From: Taudactylus pleione
Lineage: Eukaryota > Chordata > Amphibia > Anura > Myobatrachidae
DNA: 64,000 nucleotides
Direction of reading: 5' to 3'
Assembly (NCBI GenBank): GCA_031769625.1
Contig: JAUIMM010000574.1
Coordinates: 2,170,001 to 2,234,000 of the forward strand
Position 1 is the stretch's first letter; every line of letters starts with the position of its first letter. Under the pieces are notes generated by a model. It saw only the letters and a program-made list of their open reading frames with translations. It did not search any database and was not told where the DNA came from. This document shows positions 54,311 through 64,000 of the stretch, one piece after another. The translations under genes were made by a program, and so were the position numbers.

Positions 54311-57300
54311 ATGCACTGTCACCACATCTATAACATACTGTACATGCACAGTCACCACAGCTATCACACACTGTACATGCACAGTCACCACAACTATCAC
54401 ATACTGTACCTGCACAGCCACCACATCTATCACATACTGTACATACACAGTCACCACAGCTATCACCTACTGTACATGCACAGTCACCACAGCTATCACA
54501 TACTGTACATGCACAGTCACCACAGCTATCACTTACTGTACATGCACAGTCACCACATCTATCACATACTGTACATGAACAGGCACCACAACTATCACAT
54601 ACTGTACATGTACAGTCACCACATCTATAGCCTACAGTACATGCACAGTCACCACAGCTATCACATACTGTACATGCACAGTCACCACATCTATCACATA
54701 CTGTACATGCACAGTCACCACATCTATCACATACTGTACATGCACAGTCACCACATCTATCACATACTGTACCTGCACAGTCACCACATCTATCACATAC
54801 TGTATATACACAGTCACCACAGCTATCACTTACTGTACATGCACAGTCACCACAGCTATCACCTACTGTACCTGCGCAGCCACCACATCTATCACCTACT
54901 GTACATGCACAGTCACCACAGCTATCACATACTGTACATGCGCAGTCACCACAGCTATCACTTACTGTACATGCGCAGTCACCACAGCTATCACATACTG
55001 TACCTGCGCAGCCACCACATCTATCACATACTGTACCTGCGCAGTCACCACATCTATCACATACTGTACATGCGCAGTCACCACAGCTATCACATACTGT
55101 ACATGCGCAGTCACCACAGCTATCACTTACTGTACATGCGCAGTCACCACATCTATCACATACTGTACATGCGCAGTCACCACAGCTATCAACTACTGTA
55201 CATGCACAGTCACCACAGCTATCACACACTTTACCTGCACAGTCACCACATCTATCACATACTGTACATGTACAGTCACCACATCTATCACCTACAGTAC
55301 ATGCACAGTCACCACAGCTATCACCTACTGTACATGCACAGTCACCACAGCTATCACATACTGTACATGCACAGTCACCAAATCTATCACATACTGTACA
55401 TGCACAGACACCACAGCTATCACCTACTGTACTTGCACAGTCACCACAACTATCACCTACTGTACATGCTCAGTCACCACAACTATAACATACTGTACAT
55501 GCACAGTCACCACATCTATCACATACTGTATATGCACAGTCACCACATCTATCACATACTGTACATGCACAGTCACCACTGCTATCACATACTGTACCTG
55601 CACAGTTACCACATCTATCACATACTGTACATGCACAGTCACCACATGTATCACATACTGTACATACACAGTCACCACACCTATCACATACTGTACCTGC
55701 ACAGTTACCACATCTATCACATACTGTACATGCACAGTCACCACACGTATCACATACTGTACATGCACAGTCACCACACCTATCACATACTGTACATGCA
55801 CAGTCACCACATCTATCACATACTGTACATGCACAGTCACCACATGTATCACATACTGTACATGCACAGTCACCACATCTATCACATACTGTACATGCAC
55901 AGTCACCACATCTATCACATACTGTACATGCACAGTCACCACACCTATCACCTACTGTACATGCACAGTCACCACATCTATCACCTACTGTACATGCACA
56001 GTCACCACACCTATCACATACTGTACCTGCACAGTCACCACACCTATCACATACTGTACCTGCACAGTCACCACATCTATCACATACTGTACCTGCACAG
56101 TCACCACATCTATGACATACTGTACATGCACAGTCAACACATCTATCACATACTGTACATGCACAGTCACCACATCTATCACATACTGTACATGCACAGT
56201 CACCACAGCTATCACACACTGTACATGCACAGTCACCACAGCTATCACTTACTGTACATGCACAGTCACCACAGCTATCACACACTGTACATGCACAGTC
56301 ACCACAGCTATCACACACTGTACCTACACAGTCACCACATCTATCACATACTGTACCTGCACAGCCACCACATCTATCACATACTGTACATGCAGAGTCA
56401 CCACAGCTATCACATACTGTACCTGCACAGCCACCACATCTATCACATACTGTACATGAACAGTCAACACATCTATCACACACTGCACATGTACAGTCAC
56501 CACAGCTATCACATACTGCACATGCACAGTCAACACATCTATCACATACTGTACATGCACAGTCACCACATCTATCACTTACTGTACATGCACAGTCAAC
56601 ACAGCTATCACACACTGTACATGCACAGTCACCACAGCTATCACACACTGTACATGCACAGTCACCACATCTATCACATACTGTAAATGCACTGTCACCA
56701 CATCTATAACATACTGTACATGCACAGTCACCACAGCTATCACACACTGTACATGCACAGTCACCACAACTATCACATACTGTACCTGCACAGCCACCAC
56801 ATCTATCACATACTGTACATACACAGTCACCACAGCTATCACCTACTGTACATGCACAGTCACCACAGCTATCACATACTGTACATGCACAGTCACCACA
56901 GCTATCACTTACTGTACATGCACAGTCACCACATCTATCACATACTGTACATGAACAGGCACCACAACTATCACATACTGTACATGTACAGTCACCACAT
57001 CTATAGCCTACAGTACATGCACAGTCACCACAGCTATCACATACTGTACATGCACAGTCACCACATCTATCACATACTGTACATGCACAGTCACCACATC
57101 TATCACATACTGTACATGCACAGTCACCACATCTATCACATACTGTACCTGCACAGTCACCACATCTATCACATACTGTATATACACAGTCACCACAGCT
57201 ATCACTTACTGTACATGCACAGTCACCACAGCTATCACCTACTGTACCTGCGCAGCCACCACATCTATCACCTACTGTACATGCACAGTCACCACAGCTA

Positions 57301-58534
57301 TCACATACTGTACATGCGCAGTCACCACAGCTATCACTTACTGTACATGCGCAGTCACCACAGCTATCACATACTGTACCTGCGCAGCCACCACATCTAT
57401 CACATACTGTACCTGCGCAGTCACCACATCTATCACATACTGTACCTGCGCAGTTACCACATCTATCACATACTGTACATGCACAGTCACCACATGTATC
57501 ACATACTGTACATGCACAGTCACCACACCTATCACATACTGTACCTGCACAGTTACCACATCTATCACATACTGTACATGCACAGTCACCACACGTATCA
57601 CATACTGTACATGCACAGTCACCACACCTATCACATACTGTACATGCACAGTCACCACATGTATCACATACTGTACATGCACAGTCACCACATGTATCAC
57701 ATACTGTACATGCACAGTCACCACATCTATCACATACTGTACATGCACAGTCACCACATCTATCACATACTGTACATGCACAGTCACCACACCTATCACC
57801 TACTGTACATGCACAGTCACCACATCTATCACCTACTGTACATGCACAGTCACCACACCTATCACATACTGTACCTGCACAGTCACCACACCTATCACAT
57901 ACTGTACCTGCACAGTCACCACATCTATCACATACTGTACCTGCACAGTCACCACATCTATGACATACTGTACATGCACAGTCAACACATCTATCACATA
58001 CTGTACATGCACAGTCACCACATCTATCACATACTGTACATGCACAGTCACCACAGCTATCACACACTGTACATGCACAGTCACCACAGCTATCACTTAC
58101 TGTACATGCACAGTCACCACAGCTATCACACACTGTACATGCACAGTCACCACAGCTATCACACACTGTACCTACACAGTCACCACATCTATCACATACT
58201 GTACCTGCACAGCCACCACATCTATCACATACTGTACATGCAGAGTCACCACAGCTATCACATACTGTACCTGCACAGCCACCACATCTATCACATACTG
58301 TACATGAACAGTCAACACATCTATCACACACTGCACATGTACAGTCACCACAGCTATCACATACTGCACATGCACAGTCAACACATCTATCACATACTGT
58401 ACATGCACAGTCACCACATCTATCACTTACTGTACATGCACAGTCAACACAGCTATCACACACTGTACATGCACAGTCACCACAGCTATCACACACTGTA
58501 CATGCACAGTCACCACATCTATCACATACTGTAC
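54311..58534. repeat. Satellite duplication with an internal 16-unit deletion in the second copy
   Basis: 54,311-about 55,080 matches 56,687-about 57,456 at an offset of 2,376 bp (72 units). Farther on the offset falls to 1,848 bp (56 units); for example, units at 56,112-56,459 match 57,960-58,307. The second copy therefore lost 528 bp (16 units). The change is at a hybrid unit near 57,442-57,474 reading CCTGCGCAGTTACC, which combines the CCTGCGCAGTCACC and CCTGCACAGTTACC variants. Confidence 0.7.
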
Positions 58535-61500
58535 CTGCACAGTTACCACATCTATCACATACTGTACATGCACAGTCACCACATGTATCACATACTGTAC
58601 ATGCACAGTCACCACACCTATCACATACTGTACCTGACAGTTACCACATCTATCACATACTGTACATGCACAGTCACCACACGTATCACATACTGTACAT
58701 GCACAGTCACCACATCTATCACATACTGTACATGCACAGTCACCACATGTATCACATACTGTACATGCACAGTCACCACATGTATCACATACTGTACATG
58801 CACAGTCACCACATCTATCACATACTGTACATGCACAGTCACCACATCTATCACATACTGTACATGCACAGTCACCACACCTATCACATACTGTACATGC
58901 ACAGTCACCACATCTATCACCTACTGTACATGCACAGTCACCACACCTATCACATACTGTACATGCACAGTCACCACACCTATCACATACTGTACATACA
59001 CAGTCACCACATCTATCACATACTGTACCGGCACAGTCACCACATCTATGACATACTGTACATGCACAGTCACCACATCTATCACATACTGTACATGCAC
59101 AGTCACCACATCTATCACATACTGTACATGCACAGTCACCACAGCTATCACACACTGTACATGCACAGTCACCACAGCTATCACTTACTGTACATGCACA
59201 GTCACCACAGCTATCACACACTGTACATGCACAGTCACCAAAGCTATCACACACTGTACCTACACAGTCACCACATCTATCACATACTGTACCTGCACAG
59301 CCACCACATCTATCACATACTGTACATGCAGAGTCACCACAGCTATCACATACTGTACCTGCACAGCCACCACATCTATCACATACTGTACATGAACAGT
59401 CAACACATCTATCACATACTGCACATGTACAGTCACCACAGCTATCACATACTGCACATGCACAGTCAACACATCTATCACATACTGTACATGCACAGTC
59501 ACCACATATATCACTAACTGTACATGCACAGTCACCACAGCTATCACACACTGTACATGCACAGTCACCACAGCTATCACACACTGTACATGCACAGTCA
59601 CCACATCTATCACATACTGTACCTGCACAGCCACCACATCTATCACATACTGTACATGCAGAGTCACCACAGCTATCACATACTGTACATGCACAGCCAC
59701 CACATCTATCACATACTGTACATGCACAGTCACCACAGCTATCACTTACTGTACCTGCACAGTCGTCACATCTATCACCTACTGTACATGCACAGTCACC
59801 ACTTCTATCACATACTTTACATGCACAGTCACCACATCTATCACATACTGTACCTGCACAGCCACCACATCTATCACATACTGTAAATGCACAGTCACCA
59901 CAGCTATCACTTACTGTACATGCACAGTCACCACATCTATCACATACTGTACCTGCACAGTCACCACATCTATCACATACTGTACATACACAGTCACCAC
60001 AGCTATCACTTACTGTACATGCACAGTCACCACAGCTATCACCTACTGTACCTGCGCAGCCACCACATCTATCACCTACTGTACATGCACAGTCACCACA
60101 TCTATCACATACTGTACATGCGCAGTCACCACAGCTATCACATACTGTACATGCGCAGTCACCACAGCTATCACTTACTGTACATGCACAGTCACCACAG
60201 CTATCACATACTGTACCTGCGCAGCCACCACATCTATCACATACTGTACCTGCGCAGTCACCACATCTATCACATACTGTACATGCGCAGTCACCACAGC
60301 TATCACATACTGTACATGCGCAGTCACCACAGCTATCACTTACTGTACATGCGCAGTCACCACATCTATCACATACTGTACATGCACAGTCAAAACATCT
60401 ATCACATACTGTACATGCACAGTCACCACAGCTATCAACTACTGTACATGCACAGTCACCACAGCTATCACACAGTTTACCTGCACAGTCACCACATCTA
60501 TCACATACTGTACATGTACAGTCACCACATCTATCACCTACAGTACATGCACAGTCACCACAGCTATCACCTACTGTACATGCACAGTCACCACAGCTAT
60601 CACATACTGTACATGCACAGTCACCAAATCTATCACATACTGTACATGCACAGACACCACAGCTATCACATACTGTACATACACAGTCACCGCATCTATC
60701 ACCTACTGTACTTGCACAGTCACCACAACTATCACCTACTGTACATGCTCAGTCACCACAACTATAACATACTGTACATGCACAGTCACCACATCTATCA
60801 CATACTGTACATGCACAGTCACCACTGCTATCACATACTGTACCTGCACAGTTACCACATCTATCACATACTGTACATGCACAGTCACCACACGTATCAC
60901 ATACTGTACATGCACAGTCACCACACCTATCACATACTGTACCTGCACAGTTACCACATCTATCACATACTGTACATGCACAGTCACCACACCTATCACA
61001 TACTGTACATGCACAGTCACCACACCTATCACATACTGTACATGCACAGTCACCACATCTATCACATACTGTACATGCACAGTCACCACATGTATCACAT
61101 ACTGTACATGCACAGTCACCACATCTATCACCTACTGTACATGCACAGTCACCACATCTATCACCTACTGTACATGCACAGTCACCACACCTATCACCTA
61201 CTGTACATGCACAGTCACCACATCTATCACCTACTGTACATGCACAGTCACCACACCTATCACATACTGTACATGCACAGTCACCACACCTATCACATAC
61301 TGTACATACACAGTCACCACATCTATCACATACTGTACCTGCACAGTCACCACATCTATGACATACTGTACATGCACAGTCAACACATCTATCACATACT
61401 GTACATGCACAGTCACCACATCTATCACATACTGTACATGCACAGTCACCACAGCTATCACACACTGTACATGCACAGTCACCACAGCTATCACTTACTG

Positions 61501-64000
61501 TACATGCACAGTCACCACAGCTATCACACACTGTACATGCACAGTCACCACAGCTATCACACACTGTACATACACAGTCACCACATCTATCACATACTGT
61601 ACCTGCACAGCCACCACATCTATCACATACTGTACATGCAGAGTCACCACAGCTATCACATACTGTACCTGCACAGCCACCACATCTATCACATACTGTA
61701 CATGAACAGTCAACACATCTATCACATACTGCACATGCACAGTCACCACAGCTATCACATACTGCACATGCACAGTCAACACATCTATCACATACTGTAC
61801 ATGCACAGTCACCACATCTATCACTTACTGTACATGCACAGTCACCACAGCTATCACACACTGTACATGCACAGTCACCACAGCTATCACACACTGTACA
61901 TGCACAGTCACCACATCTATCACATACTGTACCTGCACAGCCACCACATCTATCACATACTGTACATGCAGAGTCACCACAGCTATCACATACTGTACAT
62001 GCACAGCCACCACATCTATCACATACTGTACCTGCACAGTCACCACAGCTATCACTTACTGTACCTGCACAGTCGTCACATCTATCACCTACTGTACATG
62101 CACAGTCACCACTTCTATCACATACTTTACATGCACAGTCACCACATCTATCACATACTGTACCTGCACAGCCACCACATCTATCACATACTGTAAATGC
62201 ACAGTCACCACAGCTATCACTTACTGTACATGCACAGTCACCACATCTATCACATACTGTACCTGCACAGTCACCACATCTATCACATACTGTACATACA
62301 CAGTCACCACAGCTATCACTTACTGTACCTGCACAGTCACCACAGCTATCACATACTGTACCTGCGCAGCCACCACATCTATCACCTACTGTACATGCAC
62401 AGTCACCACATCTATCACATACTGTACATGCGCAGTCACCACAGCTATCACATACTGTACATGCGCAGTCACCACAGCTATCACTTACTGTACATGCACA
62501 GTCACCACAGCTATCACATACTGTACCTGCGCAGCCACCACATCTATCACATACTGTACCTGCGCAGTCACCACATCTATCACATACTGTACATGCGCAG
62601 TCACCACATCTATCACATACTGTACATGCACAGTCACAACACCTATCACCTACTGTACATGCACAGTCACCACATCTATCACCTACTGTACATGCACAGT
62701 CACCACACCTATCACATACTGTACATGCACAGTCACCACACCTATCACATACTGTACATACACAGTCACCACATCTATCACATACTGTACCTGCACAGTC
62801 ACCACATCTATGACATACTGTACATGCACAGTCAACACATCTATCACATACTGTACATGCACAGTCACCACATCTATCACATACTGTACATGCACAGTCA
62901 CCACAGCTATCACACACTGTACATGCACAGTCACCACAGCTATCACTTACTGTACATGCACAGTCACCACAGCTATCACACACTGTACATGCACAGTCAC
63001 CACAGCTATCACACACTGTACCTACACAGTCACCACATCTATCACATACTGTACCTGCACAGCCACCACATCTATCACATACTGTACATGCAGAGTCACC
63101 ACAGCTATCACATACTGTACCTGCACAGCCACCACATCTATCACATACTGCACATGAACAGTCAACACATCTATCACATACTGCACATGTACAGTCACCA
63201 CAGCTATCACATACTGCACATGCACAGTCAACACATCTATCACATACTGTACATGCACAGTCACCACATCTATCACTTACTGTACATGCACAGTCACCAC
63301 AGCTATCACACACTGTACATGCACAGTCACCACAGCTATCACACACTGTACATGCACAGTCACCACATCTATCACATACTGTACCTGCACAGCCACCACA
63401 TCTATCACATACTGTACATGCAGAGTCACCACAGCTATCACATACTGTACATGCACAGCCACCACATCTATCACATACTGTACATGCACAGTCACCACAG
63501 CTATCACTTACTGTACCTGCACAGTCGTCACATCTATCACCTACTGTACATGCACAGTCACCACTTCTATCACATACTTTACATGCACAGTCACCACATC
63601 TATCACATACTGTACCTGCACAGCCACCACATCTATCACATACTGTACATGCACAGTCACCACAGCTATCACTTACTGTACCTGCACAGTCGTCACATCT
63701 ATCACCTACTGTACATGCACAGTCACCACTTCTATCACATACTGTACATGCACAGTCACCACATCTATCACATACTGTACATGCACAGTCACCGCATCTA
63801 TCACCTACAGTACATGCACAGTCACCACAGCTATCACATACTGTACATGCACAGTCACCACAGCTATCACTTACTGTACCTGCACAGTCGTCACATCTAT
63901 CACCTACTGTACATGCACAGTCACCACTTCTATCACATACTTTACATGCACAGTCACCACATCTATCACATACTGTACCTACACAGTCACCACAGCTATC

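Larger units (their letters stand above)
14206..64000. repeat. 33-bp satellite array, about 1,500 units, running off the window
   Basis: The unit starts GTACATGCACAG, continues TCACCACAT (or CACAGC, CACAAC, CACACC) and ends CTATCACATACT. Composition of the common unit is 11 A, 11 C, 8 T and 3 G (42% G+C, strongly G-poor on this strand, no CpG). The array spans 49,795 bp, equal to about 1,509 units, with almost no length change except in the middle domain. The first unit begins five bases after the exon's splice donor and is more diverged than later ones. Common variants are ACATAC for ACATGC, CCTGC for CATGC, TGCGCAG for TGCACAG and AGTTACC for AGTCACC. The unit has no stop in five of six frames, which produces very long but meaningless open frames. 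No other sequence interrupts it. Confidence 0.97.
40311..64000. repeat. Satellite domain C: higher-order repeats, second block
   Basis: The same ordered variants as domain A return at about 40,311 with CCTGCACAGTTACC and ACACGTATCAC units. The TAAATGCACAG landmark has its ATG at 41,672, 45,863, 49,790, 59,887 and 62,197 (spacings 4,191, 3,927, 10,097 and 2,310 bp). The TAAATGCACTG landmark is at 54,311 and 56,687. Longer spacings are multiples of 33 except one, which is one base short because of a single-base loss near 58,636. The array is cut by the window edge at 64,000. Confidence 0.85.

Noticed and set aside
14096..64000. Very long open reading frames (up to about 3,000 codons) on both strands of the satellite as giant repeat proteins
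   Set aside because: They follow from a 33-bp stop-poor unit, occur in five frames at once, start at arbitrary ATGs and switch where 31-bp units occur. No promoter, signal peptide or non-repeat domain supports any of them.
14206..64000. CRISPR array, because of the short regular repeats
   Set aside because: There are no unique spacers. Units are directly adjacent, and the surroundings are vertebrate.

Overview
The window is vertebrate nuclear DNA, most likely from an amphibian (inference). It holds one exon of a vomeronasal type 2 receptor (V2R, class C GPCR) gene, a class I (gamma/epsilon-like) endogenous retrovirus, a Rex1-like LINE, a piece of a hAT transposon, GC-rich elements with CCCTAA motifs, and nearly 50 kb of a 33-bp satellite. 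A large V2R repertoire combined with this transposon mix fits a frog best, but fish, reptiles or other amphibians cannot be excluded from sequence alone.

Layout. Positions 1-13,900 are a nest of transposable elements, all read on the minus strand. A Rex1-like LINE (1-208 and 10,857-12,880) is split by a 10.6-kb provirus (213-10,856). The provirus has two ~0.9-kb LTRs about 92% identical, a 4-bp target duplication (GATG at 209-212 and 10,857-10,860), a partly proline-type primer binding site, and degraded gag, pro, pol and env. Its 5' leader holds a ~550-bp foldback element made of a chain of hairpins (9,310-9,859). The LINE is also split by a ~590-bp GC-rich element with telomere-like repeats (11,567-12,159). 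Beside the LINE lies the 5' part of a hAT transposon with a BED zinc-finger reading frame (12,884-13,603) and its CpG-rich upstream region.

On the plus strand, 14,077-14,200 is a 124-bp exon encoding part of the nine-cysteine (NCD3G) domain of a V2R-type receptor, ending in a good splice donor. From five bases inside that intron to the end of the window (14,206-64,000) the sequence is an uninterrupted 33-bp satellite, about 1,500 units, continuing past the edge. It has a homogenised, higher-order-repeat domain (14,206-~31,910), a more varied domain with 31-bp units (~31,911-40,310), and a second homogenised domain (40,311-64,000).

Because 33 is a multiple of three and the unit lacks stop codons in five frames, the satellite is full of very long open frames. 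None of them is a gene. The only host coding sequence I can support is the V2R exon. All transposable elements are antisense to it, and they and the satellite would occupy the introns on either side of it if the gene is intact. No promoter for a host gene, tRNA, rRNA or CRISPR array was found.
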